Shown here: piece after piece, positions 45,070 to 54,595 of the stretch
Layout of the letters: each line of letters opens with the position of its first letter
Numbering within the stretch: the stretch's first letter is position 1
Position numbers and translations under genes: made by a program
Assembly: GCA_024743435.1 (NCBI GenBank)
Contig: JANSWO010000006.1
Location: 214,542-278,541, forward strand
Direction of reading: 5' to 3'
DNA length: 64,000 nt
Origin: Pseudomonadaceae bacterium
GTDB taxonomy: Bacteria; Pseudomonadota; Gammaproteobacteria; Pseudomonadales; Azotimanducaceae
Notes under the pieces: model-generated
The model's input: the letters and a program-made list of their open reading frames with translations, nothing else
The model's database searches: none
Told to the model about the DNA's origin: nothing

Positions 45070-48000
45070 ATGGACATGCTGCTCGGTTCTATCACATCAA
45101 GGCTTGCTGCTTGCCTGGCCTTTTTTCGCACGTGTGGCATGCCGCTACTGCGAGCAGCTTCGCTATGGCTCATGGTTGGCGCAGCCGGGAACATCGCTGC
45201 AGACCCGGTTAGCCTCACGCCCAACCTAACCTTCGCTGGCAACGTCGATTTCACCGTCACTGCCGGGTCGCTACGCACCCAATCGAATGCCGGTAACTCG
45301 TGCGCCGTGGGCAGCACGGACACACAGAATCTGAGCGGAATACCAGCCGGCTCGACAATCGTCGCGGCCTATCTGTACTGGGCAGGCTCCGGCCCTACTA
45401 TCGACAGCACCGTCACGTTCAACGGCTCAACCGTAAACGCCGATCGAACGTTCACGGACAACTACTCAATCGGCACGATCGATCTGGATTTCTTCTCGGG
45501 CTTCGCAGACGTGACCGGCATCGTATCCGGCAACGGCAGTTACACGTTTTCCGGCCTGACGGTGACCAACACCAATTTGCCTGGAGGCGGCACCTATTGC
45601 GCTAACGCTGCCGTGCTTGCCGGCTGGGGTCTGGCGATCATTTACGAGAACGCTTCCAAGCCTCTGCGCGTGATAAACCTGTTCGACGGATTCCAACCCT
45701 TCCGTGGCAGTCAGATTCAGCTCACGCCAAGCAACTTTGTCGTCCCCGCCAGCCCGATTGACGGAAAGATTGGCATCTTGAGTTGGGAAGGTGATGTCGA
45801 GAATTCGGCAGCATTCGGGGGCGTTACCGAGAACCTCGTGTTCGACGGAGAGTCCACCGCAGTGTCGCCACTAACCGATGGTTTTAACCCGCTGAACAAC
45901 CAGTTCAACAGTACGGTCAACGTCAACGCGGATACCAACGAGTACGGCGCAGACTTCGACGTCTACGATCTCAGCAGCCTACTGCGTGCAGGCGACAGCT
46001 CAGCCACCACAACCTATTCCTCCGGCGGTGATCTGGTGCTCCTCAGCCTGCAGATCATCTCGGTAACGAACACGGCAGCGGCTGACTTATCGATAGACAA
46101 AAGCCATACCGGCAATTTCAGCACCGGCGCGCCAGGCGCCTTTTCGCTCGTCGTTAGCAACGCTGGGCCTAGCACTGCGGCTGACGCAAGTATCGCGGAC
46201 ACACTGGACGCCAACTTCAGCTACGCGGGTTTCATGAGCACCGATCCGAACTGGGCATGCAGCAATACCGGAGCGCTGGTTACCTGTAACCACCCCGGGC
46301 CGATTCTATCCGGCGCATCACTCGCACCCGTTGAGATTCTGGTCAACAGCGCGCTGGCAGCGGATGGCGCAACTATCAACAACACCGCAACCGTCAGCAG
46401 CACGACCTTTGACCCGATCAGCGCGAACAACAGTTCCACCGACAGCGTGCTCATCGTGACGCCGAGCCTGACAGCTTCGACTAAGAGTGTTGTGGACCTC
46501 AACGGGCTACCCACCAATCCTGGCGATGTACTCCGCTACACGGTAACGCTGACAGAAACGAACGGCGCCGCGATCAATGGCGCTCAGATCTCCGATCCAC
46601 TGGACCCACGCCTCGTCGGTCCGGTCGTAACCAACGCCGCAGGCGGCACCGACAATACAACCCCAACGCAGGTACTGATAAACAGCCTGTCAGTCGCGGC
46701 CAACTCAAGTACGAGTATCGACTTCGAGGTAACCGTCGACGCCGGGACCAGCGACGGCGATGTCATTGCCAACACGGCGACGATCACCAATCCGGCCACT
46801 GGTGCGACAGTAAATGCCGTTGCGCCAAACGTTGTGATCGGCAACGTCCCAGCCTCGGGCATCAAGCACCTCTACTTCGGCGACATTGGCGGCAGCCAGA
46901 ACAACCCAACGCTGCCGATGCTCATGTCACGAACGCCTCTGACGGTTGCTTCCGCACCAGCGCGAGTGAGAATTCTGCGTCAGAACAACAATCGCAGATG
47001 GGCGCTATCACCAGCATTGCAAAGCGAGCTGACTTTGGATGGCAGCGCTATGCCCGTCGTGCTACAGATGCGAAGGAGCGGTAACAACGCAACCCGAAAC
47101 ATACGAGTCACTCTCAGCTACCAGCAAGGAGCGACGACGACGTTCATCGGTTGTCAGGACGTGAGCATTGCGGGCACAGGTAGCACTGGCCTCAGCAACG
47201 CCCAAACACGACAGTTCGTGGTCGCGGTGGCTCCGGGTGATTCTGCGTGCAACCCCGGAATCCAGGCGCCGCTCACCATTCCCCTGGGTGCAGAGCTCAT
47301 TGTCGCAGTAGACAACGAGCCGAATGCTGGCTTCAACGGCCAGGCGATCTTCGTCTACCCATTCGACGTTGCAACGTCGCGAACGTCTCGCGTCGAGCTA
47401 CCCGCAACAACGGTCATCAATGTCGATTCTCTTGCGACGTTTGACGCGGCATTTCCCGCAGTCACCACGCCCAGTAACTTCGGAACGGGGGAATCCGTTT
47501 TCCTGCGCGCGGTCGTTTCAGATCCGTTCGGCACGTTCGACATCAGCAGTGTGACTTACCGGATTCTAGATCCCAACGGCACTCTGGCAGACAGTGGCAA
47601 CCTGGCACTCGTACAGGACAGCGGCGCGGCCATCGCCACATTTGAGGCGAGTTACACAGTTCCGGCTGTGGGTCCGCAGGGGCTTTGGAACATTGAGGTT
47701 ACTGCCAACGAGGGGACGGAGGGGACGGTCAGTCATTCAATCGGCGCCAGCTTCGGTGTCTTCGATGCCAACGTTGCCCTGGCGAAAGCCGTGCGTGTGC
47801 TCTCCGACAATGTCACAAACACTACAAACCCTAAAGGCATTCCAGGCGCGCAGATCGAATACGTGATTACCGCCAGCAATCTCGGCAGCCTTGATCTGGA
47901 TACCGGCTCGGTAATCATTCGTGACACCCTGCCCGCACAGATACGTTTGTTTCTCGGCGCGCCGCCGAATCCTATCGCGCTCGTCGATGGTGCCCAGCCA

Positions 48001-48228
48001 AGTGGTCTTACCCTCAACTTCACATCACTGGCGAGCACAACCGATGACGTCAGTTTTTCCAACGATGGCGGCGCAACTTTCATAACGCCTTTGGTTGATG
48101 GCAATGGCTTCGATGCCACCGTGCCACCAATCAACTTTATCGAAGTGACGCCAACGGGAACGTTCAACGGCGACAGCGGAAGTGGCCCACCATCGTTCGA
48201 GCTGATCTTCGAAGGGCGTATCGATTAG
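45070..48228 (+). CDS. Large secreted protein with DUF11-like repeats
   Basis: A ~1053-residue exported protein rich in Asn, Thr, Ser and Gly. The start is uncertain: ATG 45070 and ATG 45076 are near, ATG 45139 would begin exactly at a signal peptide (MPLLRAASLWLMVGAAGNIAA), and a TTG lies at 45043. Residues ~45-350 form a beta-rich region (YLYWAGSGPTIDSTVTFNG; DVYDLSSLLRAGD). After it come three DUF11-like modules with the DLSIDKSHTGNFSTGAPGAF, TATVSSTTFDPISANNSS and VALAKAVRVLSDN patterns. There is no sortase signal, PEP-CTERM or autotransporter barrel at the C-terminus (ends FEGRID). It probably sits at the cell surface or is released. No partner genes are adjacent. Confidence 0.8.
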   Translation: MDMLLGSITSRLAACLAFFRTCGMPLLRAASLWLMVGAAGNIAADPVSLTPNLTFAGNVDFTVTAGSLRTQSNAGNSCAVGSTDTQNLSGIPAGSTIVAAYLYWAGSGPTIDSTVTFNGSTVNADRTFTDNYSIGTIDLDFFSGFADVTGIVSGNGSYTFSGLTVTNTNLPGGGTYCANAAVLAGWGLAIIYENASKPLRVINLFDGFQPFRGSQIQLTPSNFVVPASPIDGKIGILSWEGDVENSAAFGGVTENLVFDGESTAVSPLTDGFNPLNNQFNSTVNVNADTNEYGADFDVYDLSSLLRAGDSSATTTYSSGGDLVLLSLQIISVTNTAAADLSIDKSHTGNFSTGAPGAFSLVVSNAGPSTAADASIADTLDANFSYAGFMSTDPNWACSNTGALVTCNHPGPILSGASLAPVEILVNSALAADGATINNTATVSSTTFDPISANNSSTDSVLIVTPSLTASTKSVVDLNGLPTNPGDVLRYTVTLTETNGAAINGAQISDPLDPRLVGPVVTNAAGGTDNTTPTQVLINSLSVAANSSTSIDFEVTVDAGTSDGDVIANTATITNPATGATVNAVAPNVVIGNVPASGIKHLYFGDIGGSQNNPTLPMLMSRTPLTVASAPARVRILRQNNNRRWALSPALQSELTLDGSAMPVVLQMRRSGNNATRNIRVTLSYQQGATTTFIGCQDVSIAGTGSTGLSNAQTRQFVVAVAPGDSACNPGIQAPLTIPLGAELIVAVDNEPNAGFNGQAIFVYPFDVATSRTSRVELPATTVINVDSLATFDAAFPAVTTPSNFGTGESVFLRAVVSDPFGTFDISSVTYRILDPNGTLADSGNLALVQDSGAAIATFEASYTVPAVGPQGLWNIEVTANEGTEGTVSHSIGASFGVFDANVALAKAVRVLSDNVTNTTNPKGIPGAQIEYVITASNLGSLDLDTGSVIIRDTLPAQIRLFLGAPPNPIALVDGAQPSGLTLNFTSLASTTDDVSFSNDGGATFITPLVDGNGFDATVPPINFIEVTPTGTFNGDSGSGPPSFELIFEGRID

Positions 48229-48275
48229 GCGTCTTTGATAGTCTGTACATTCCGCATCACACACGGAACACTGAC

Positions 48276-48902
48276 GTGAGCATGAAAGTCATCGGCGCCG
48301 GTTTCGGTCGCACGGGCACGCTGTCACTTAAATTCGCACTTGAAAAGCTCGGCTTCGACAAGTGCTATCACATGATGGAAGTCATGTTGCATCCAGAGCA
48401 TGCGACTGAATGGGCTGCTGCCCATCGTGGCGAGGATATCGATTGGGACAGTCTGCTGGACGGTTATCAGGCCAGCGTGGATTGGCCGTCCTGCAACCTC
48501 TGGCGCGAGCAATGGACAAAATATCCCGACGCTAAGATCCTTTTATCCCGTCGAGATCCGGACCGCTGGTACGACAGCGTCATGGCCACCATCTACCAAT
48601 CCACCCTGGACGGGATGGAGTCTGATGACCCGGCTAGGCGTGCCCACGTCGACTGGATCAACGAGATCATCTGGAACCGGGTTTTTGATGGTCGGATGAA
48701 TGATCGCGCACACGTCACCGCATGTTTCGAAGCACACAACCAGGCCGTTATCGACGAGGTTCCACCTGAGAAACTACTCGTCTATGAGCCCGGTCAAGGA
48801 TGGGAGCCGATCTGTAGCTTTCTGAACGTGCCTGTACCAGATGAAGACTATCCGCGAGTGAATACCCGCGAAGAGTTTCCAAACATCTTCAAGCGCTCGT
48901 AA
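48276..48902 (+). CDS. Sulfotransferase family protein
   Basis: A 208-residue sulfotransferase-like protein of the short bacterial and fungal branch that begins KVIGAGFGRTGTLSLKFALEKLG. The first loop (GRTGTLS) would bind the 5'-phosphosulfate of PAPS; ILLSRRDPDRWYDSV supplies the 3'-phosphate-binding Arg and Ser. GTG 48276 is chosen over ATG 48282, because GGAA sits at a good distance. The acceptor is unknown, and PAPS synthesis genes are not in the window. Confidence 0.9.
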   Translation: MSMKVIGAGFGRTGTLSLKFALEKLGFDKCYHMMEVMLHPEHATEWAAAHRGEDIDWDSLLDGYQASVDWPSCNLWREQWTKYPDAKILLSRRDPDRWYDSVMATIYQSTLDGMESDDPARRAHVDWINEIIWNRVFDGRMNDRAHVTACFEAHNQAVIDEVPPEKLLVYEPGQGWEPICSFLNVPVPDEDYPRVNTREEFPNIFKRS

Positions 48903-48905
48903 CGC

Positions 48906-49088
48906 GTGCTGGATACGCTTCCCAGAGGTTGGGCCGTTTGGTTCAGTGCAGCATTGATGCTGGCGTTGCTTGTACTGGTATGGTCCATGCCGAGACATCA
49001 TCAGGCGAAAAGCTGGCGCGGGGATCTTCGCATCTGGGCGACAGTGCTCATTGGCCTTCAGATGAGCCTTTATGCCGTGTTCAGCTGA
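48906..49088 (+). CDS. Small two-helix membrane protein
   Basis: A 60-residue possible protein starting at GTG 48906, three bases after the sulfotransferase stop. Two hydrophobic helices (WAVWFSAALMLALLVLVW; WATVLIGLQMSLYAVF) are separated by a basic loop RHHQAKSWRGDLR, giving a hairpin with a charged loop. Position, hydrophobic pattern and close spacing support a real gene, but there is no recognised family and no clear ribosome binding site. Confidence 0.5.
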   Translation: MLDTLPRGWAVWFSAALMLALLVLVWSMPRHHQAKSWRGDLRIWATVLIGLQMSLYAVFS

Positions 49089-49137
49089 CCATCCATCAAT
49101 GCGAGCAAACGCACTGATCAGCAGGACATTCCAGCCC

Positions 49138-49254
49138 CGATCATCGCGAGCAATTTGACTACCCAGCAGAACACAAAGATACCCAGTCATCGCGAGCGCT
49201 TTGGCTGCAAAGCAGGAAAAGCAGGAAAAGCAGGAAAAGTAGCGTGGCGATCTT
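49138..49254. repeat. Dispersed repeat fragments with a 9-bp tandem repeat
   Basis: Two partial copies of the ATCGCGAGC repeat (at ~49141 and ~49190) and its distal end GCGTGGCGATCT (~49241-49252) enclose three exact copies of AGCAGGAAA at 49211-49237. The same CATCGCGAGC...GTGGCGATCT frame occurs at 50491-50544. These belong to the widespread family of short dispersed repeats ending in gcgagcg/gcaatctc-like motifs. They lie just before the SAM hydrolase gene. Confidence 0.7.
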
Positions 49255-49305
49255 ATGACACGCGAGTCCACAACGGGCGCGCAAACAGCGTAATTGGAAA
49301 ACCAC

Positions 49306-50226
49306 ATGAAGAACTTGGATTCTAGAAAATTGGTTGTCGCGTTCGCAGTGGCTGCACTACTCGCGACTCCTGGCGTGAGTGCAAACGCTGCAGCGCCGTT
49401 GGTATTGCAATCAGACTTTGGCAACAAAGACGTGGCGGTCGCCAGCATGAAGGGTGTTGCAGTTGGCGTATCGCGCGACCTCGATATCTTTGACCTCACC
49501 CACGAGATTCCAGCGTTCAACATCTGGGAGGCATCACTACGCCTGGCCGAAGTCGCTGACTATTGGCCAGTGGGCACGGTGTTCGTGTCCGTCGTTGATC
49601 CCGGCGTTGGCACTGAGCGAAAGTCTGTCGTGCTGCAAACCGAACAAGGACACTACTACGTCACACCGGACAACGGCAGCCTGACAGCCGTTGCTGAAAA
49701 GTACGGCATAGCGGGGATCCGAGAGATTGACGAAGCGGTGAATCGTCTCGCTGATTCAGAAAAGTCCTACACCTTTCATGGCCGAGATGTATACGCCTAC
49801 ACCGGCGCGCGATTGGCGGCTGGGGAAATCTCATTCAATGAAGTCGGTCGCAAGCTACCAAACGAGATTGTGCGCATACCCTATCAGCGAGCAGCGTATT
49901 CCGAGGGTCAGGTTGTCGGCAACATCGAAGTACTCGACCCGCAGTTTGGCAACATATGGACCAACATAGATCGCTCAGTATTCGCAGAGCTGCAAGCCAC
50001 GCCGGGCGATGCAATCCGAGTTGCGATATCTAACGACGATGAAGTTATCTACGCTGCGGTGATGCCCTATCACCGCAGCTTCGGTCGAGTGGCCGAGGGT
50101 GAGCCGCTGTTGTATCTCAATAGCTTGAACAAAGTGTCGCTGGCCGTGAATCAGGGTAACTTCTCAGCGCGCTACAACGTATTCTCCGGGCCCTCGTGGC
50201 GCATCGAGTTGTCAAAACCGGACTGA
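49306..50226 (+). CDS. Exported S-adenosyl-L-methionine hydrolase (SAM hydroxide adenosyltransferase, DUF62)
   Basis: A 306-residue protein of the fluorinase/chlorinase fold. The family splits SAM into adenosine and methionine with hydroxide. Motifs are LVLQSDFGNKD (catalytic Asp), LTHEIPAFNI, VSVVDPGVGTERK and TFHGRDVYAYTGARLA, followed by the C-terminal barrel. The unusual part is the N-terminus: residues 1-29 (MKNLDSRKLVVAFAVAALLATPGVSANA) form a standard Sec signal peptide, so it should act in the periplasm where SAM is not expected. ATG 49306 follows GGAAA. Other purine-nucleoside sulfonium substrates are possible. Confidence 0.9.
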   Translation: MKNLDSRKLVVAFAVAALLATPGVSANAAAPLVLQSDFGNKDVAVASMKGVAVGVSRDLDIFDLTHEIPAFNIWEASLRLAEVADYWPVGTVFVSVVDPGVGTERKSVVLQTEQGHYYVTPDNGSLTAVAEKYGIAGIREIDEAVNRLADSEKSYTFHGRDVYAYTGARLAAGEISFNEVGRKLPNEIVRIPYQRAAYSEGQVVGNIEVLDPQFGNIWTNIDRSVFAELQATPGDAIRVAISNDDEVIYAAVMPYHRSFGRVAEGEPLLYLNSLNKVSLAVNQGNFSARYNVFSGPSWRIELSKPD

Positions 50227-50241
50227 TACCAAACTTCTGGA

Positions 50242-50506
50242 GACTGCCGCGGTCGCTAGCGCTTCCTCGCAGTGACGATCGGATTCGACGCCATCGCGCA
50301 CGACAGTGACTGCCGCGGTCGCTAACGCTTCCTCGCAGTGACGGTTGGATTGATCATCATCGCGGGCGACAGAGACTGCTGCGGTCGCTAACGCCCTCTC
50401 GCAGTGACGATCAGATTCGACGTTCATCGCGCACGACAATGACTGCCGCGGTCGCTAGCGCTTCCTCGCAGTGACGCTCAGATTCGACGTCATCGCGAGC
50501 AAAACA
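50242..50506. repeat. Tandem array of four ~66-bp repeats
   Basis: Units start at 50242, 50308, 50374 and 50441, each opening GACTGCCGCGGTCGCTA (third: GACTGCTGCGG) and containing CCTCGCAGTGACG, followed by a more variable GATTCGACG...CATCGCGC part. Lengths are 66, 66, 67 and ~66 bp. The units are the same sequence class as the GGAGACTGCCGCG...CGCTCGCAGTGACG segments at 63626 and 63850. Most lengths are multiples of three, so the minus strand stays open; I do not consider it coding. Confidence 0.9.
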
Positions 50507-50544
50507 CTGGCGTAGCCAGTGATGCAGCGTGGCGATCTCCTGCC
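50491..50544. repeat. Dispersed repeat with strong hairpin
   Basis: CATCGCGAGC at 50491, a perfect 7-bp stem with a 3-nt loop at 50505-50521 (CACTGGC, GTA, GCCAGTG), and GTGGCGATCTCC at the end. It closes the tandem array and lies 15 bp past the stop of the minus-strand amidohydrolase, so it could serve as a transcript end for that gene, although no U tract is present. Confidence 0.65.
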
Positions 50545-50558
50545 AACAGCGCAGCTGC

Positions 50559-51560
50559 CTACAGCCGATAGACCCGCTGCGCAGTTGTCCTGAACAGGCG
50601 ATCCTGATCCTCGGCTGAAAAATCGCTGGCGAGCTTCTTGAACGCGTTCCACAAAACCGGGTAGGAACAGCTGGCCTTGTCCACGGGAAAATTGCTTTCA
50701 AACATGCAGCGTTCCGGACCGAACAGATCAATTGCACTGCGGTGATAGCGTCCGGATAGCGCGACGATCTCATCGGAAGTCGCAGGCCGATCGCGCGTGT
50801 GCAGGTTGAACCCGTTCACCGGCATCAACACACCACCAATCTTCGCGACCACGTTGTCACACTTAGCAAGCTCGGCCGCATCAAGACACCACTGCTCGAA
50901 AATTGCATCGCCCTTGCCAGCATAAGGCCCAATACCGAGCGGCCCGCCAAAGTGATCCAGAATGATCGTTGTATCCGGGAAAGCCTGAGCCAGGCTGGTC
51001 AGCTCTGGCAACTGATGGTGATAACACCAGGCGTCAAAAGACAGGCCTCTCTTACCGAGTTCGGCAAACCCCTCTCGAAAATCATCCCGCAAAAACAAAC
51101 TCTGCGGTGGGTTCGTGTGCGAATTGCGAACGCTCTCATCCGAATCCCAACCCGCCGCATGTCGAATGCCTCGAAAGCGTTCAGATAAACGCACGTGCAA
51201 ATCGAGCACCGGACCAATGGCTGCGCCGGCTGTCAGATCGGCCATACCTACGATGCCCGCGCAGGCGCGCAACTTACCGTAGGTGCCGCTGGTGGACATC
51301 GCCGCTACGCCGTTCACGAACTCGGTTTCCCCAACGGGGGCTTCCAGGCTCGGACCTTCCGCCCGGTACATAGCTGAACACTCGACAAAAACTGTTGCGA
51401 TGATGTTGTGACCGCTGTTGAGATCCAACAGCAACTCATCCAGCAGATATCGGCTGCGCTCGTGGTCCCACAGATGATGATGCGGATCAACGATAGGCCG
51501 GTCTGGATCGATAATGTCTTCCGTGACCAGTGACAGCCACTGCGCTTGCTCGTCCACCAT
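50559..51560 (-). CDS. Amidohydrolase 2 family metal-dependent hydrolase
   Basis: A 333-residue TIM-barrel protein. The start VDPHHHLWDHERSRYLLDELLLDL has the H-x-H metal pair typical of amidohydrolase-related lactonases and decarboxylases; ILDHFGGPLG and ERCMFESNFPVDK (catalytic Asp region) follow. Members include 2-pyrone-4,6-dicarboxylate lactonase and L-fucono-lactonase, so a lactone or dicarboxylate substrate is plausible. The start is 2 bp downstream of the alcohol dehydrogenase stop, forming an operon. Confidence 0.9.
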   Translation of the reverse strand: MVDEQAQWLSLVTEDIIDPDRPIVDPHHHLWDHERSRYLLDELLLDLNSGHNIIATVFVECSAMYRAEGPSLEAPVGETEFVNGVAAMSTSGTYGKLRACAGIVGMADLTAGAAIGPVLDLHVRLSERFRGIRHAAGWDSDESVRNSHTNPPQSLFLRDDFREGFAELGKRGLSFDAWCYHHQLPELTSLAQAFPDTTIILDHFGGPLGIGPYAGKGDAIFEQWCLDAAELAKCDNVVAKIGGVLMPVNGFNLHTRDRPATSDEIVALSGRYHRSAIDLFGPERCMFESNFPVDKASCSYPVLWNAFKKLASDFSAEDQDRLFRTTAQRVYRL

Positions 51561-51562
51561 GA

Positions 51563-52723
<1,161 letters not shown>

Positions 52724-52787
52724 CTAGATTTTCACCTACGCGACTTGGCGCAATCACGCGTCATCGCGCAGCAGGCATAATACGGCG

Positions 52788-54533
52788 GTGCGCCTCTTTC
52801 GCTTCGAGCCCAGAATCAACAATTGGCAGTCCTATCTGCCACTTCTCGGCGTGCTGCGCGGCTACCGGCGTGTGGATTTACCGCACGATGTGATCGCGGG
52901 CATTGTCGTTGGAATCATCACCGTGCCGCAGGCAGTCGCCTACGCGTTCATCGCCGGTCTGCCACCGCAGGCCGGCTTGTATGCCTGCCTGCTGCCCATG
53001 ATCATCTACGCAATCCTGGGCTCGTCCAGACACCTGGTCGTTGGCCCGGTTGCGGTTGCCGCGCTAATGGTCGCCGCTGCTGTCCAACAGCACGCTGAAC
53101 CATTCGGCGCAGACTTCTATGCCATCGCTACCGCCGTATCACTGCAGGTTGGGTTGATTCTGCTCGCGCTGCGCGCGACCAACATGGGCGGCATCGTCAA
53201 CCTGCTTGGCCACCCCGTGGTCAGCGGCTTCGTCAACGCGGCGGTCATTCTGATTGTCATTTCTCAGCTGTCCGCATTCACAGGTTTGGCGCTGAGTGCG
53301 GATACGCCCGCCGGCAGCCTGATCGAACTCGCGGTTCGACTCCGGGAAATCAACCCGACCAGCCTCATCATCGCCTCGGTCAGCCTGGTCGCATTGCTGC
53401 TATCGCGTAAAACCCTGGCGGCGCTGCTTCGCATCAGCAGCAATAATCCTTTGGCTCGCATAGGGCCAATGCTGATCGCTATCCTGTCAACGGCGCTGGT
53501 GGCCACCTTCGCGCTGGATCAAACCGATGGCGTATCCGTCGTTGGCGCCCTCCCGGCCGGGTTGCCTTCGTTCACGCTGCCACCGTTTGAGGTGGCGCTA
53601 TGGCTCGACCTGCTACCCGCCTCTTTCATGATCGCCTTGGTCGCCTACGTCGAAAGCTATTCCGTGGGTGCCACTCTCGCCACCAGAGAGCGCACCCGGC
53701 TGAATGCCAACCAGGAACTGATCGCATTGGGTGCAGCCAACATCGGTGCCGCATTTACCGGCGCCTACGCCGCCGCCGGTAGCTTTTCCCGATCAAGCGT
53801 CAACTATTCCGCGGGTGGCCGAACGCCTGTCGCATCGTTGGTTTGCGCGACGATCGTTGCGATTACGCTTCTCGTTTTCACCTCGCTCTTCGACAAGCTG
53901 CCACTGCCAGCGCTGGCCGCCATCGTAATTGTGTCCGTCACGTCGCTATTCGACTGGCACGCCGTTCGTGAGAGCTGGCGCTTTTACCCTCTCGATTGCG
54001 TTACTCATGTCGTAACGTTTCTGGCTGTTTTGTTTTTCGGTGTTGAAACCGGTCTGCTTGCCGGCATCGGCCTTGCCATCGCATTGTTTGTACGCAAATC
54101 GAGCAAACCCAACATGCCGATCCTCGGACGGCAGGGGCAGAGCGTCTATTTCCGAAGCATCAAGCGCAGTGGAATCACTGAAACTGATTCGCTCGTGATC
54201 GTCAGAATCGATGAGAACATCTACTTCGCCAATGCCAATCAGATTGAGAACAAGCTGCTAAAGATCATCCAGCGTCGACCCGCCGCACGACACCTGGTGG
54301 TTGTGTTCAGCTCAGTCTCGCTAATCGATGCGAGCGGCCTGGAGATGCTGGAACGAATAAACTCCAACCTGCGCGCCGTCAACGTGCGCCTGCATTTTGC
54401 TGAGGTGAAACACGCCGTTCTCAGCCAGCTGGAACGCGTGGGTTTCGCCGACAAGCTGTCGGGCCAGTTGTTCTTCTCCACCGATGAAGCCGTGAGCACC
54501 ATAACCCAGCCTGTCCGGCCACCAGGGAGTTAG
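52788..54533 (+). CDS. SulP family anion permease with STAS domain
   Basis: A 581-residue sulfate-permease-type transporter starting at GTG 52788. About 11-12 helices with the SulP signature VPQAVAYAFIAGLPPQAGLYACLLP and VVGPVAVAALM in the N-terminal half; TGAYAAAGSFSRSSVN corresponds to the substrate site region. The C-terminal STAS domain (~residues 455-575) reads DENIYFANANQIENKLLK...FSSVSLIDASGLEMLE. Anions could be sulfate, bicarbonate or dicarboxylates; nothing nearby decides. Divergent from frmA. Confidence 0.95.
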   Translation: MRLFRFEPRINNWQSYLPLLGVLRGYRRVDLPHDVIAGIVVGIITVPQAVAYAFIAGLPPQAGLYACLLPMIIYAILGSSRHLVVGPVAVAALMVAAAVQQHAEPFGADFYAIATAVSLQVGLILLALRATNMGGIVNLLGHPVVSGFVNAAVILIVISQLSAFTGLALSADTPAGSLIELAVRLREINPTSLIIASVSLVALLLSRKTLAALLRISSNNPLARIGPMLIAILSTALVATFALDQTDGVSVVGALPAGLPSFTLPPFEVALWLDLLPASFMIALVAYVESYSVGATLATRERTRLNANQELIALGAANIGAAFTGAYAAAGSFSRSSVNYSAGGRTPVASLVCATIVAITLLVFTSLFDKLPLPALAAIVIVSVTSLFDWHAVRESWRFYPLDCVTHVVTFLAVLFFGVETGLLAGIGLAIALFVRKSSKPNMPILGRQGQSVYFRSIKRSGITETDSLVIVRIDENIYFANANQIENKLLKIIQRRPAARHLVVVFSSVSLIDASGLEMLERINSNLRAVNVRLHFAEVKHAVLSQLERVGFADKLSGQLFFSTDEAVSTITQPVRPPGS

Positions 54534-54595
54534 ACGGCAGGCAGCACGGCAACGTAGACTCGCTCGCGCGAACAGAGATTTCTGGGGAGAAAATC

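Noticed and set aside
50212..50439. Minus-strand open frame with repeated RHCEEALATAAV units
   Set aside because: It is the result of a 66-bp DNA tandem repeat whose length is a multiple of three; no start signal, no family, and the repeat lies in an intergenic spacer.
50242..50506. CRISPR array
   Set aside because: Units are 66 bp and similar throughout, with no pattern of conserved short repeat and unique spacer, and no cas genes are present.
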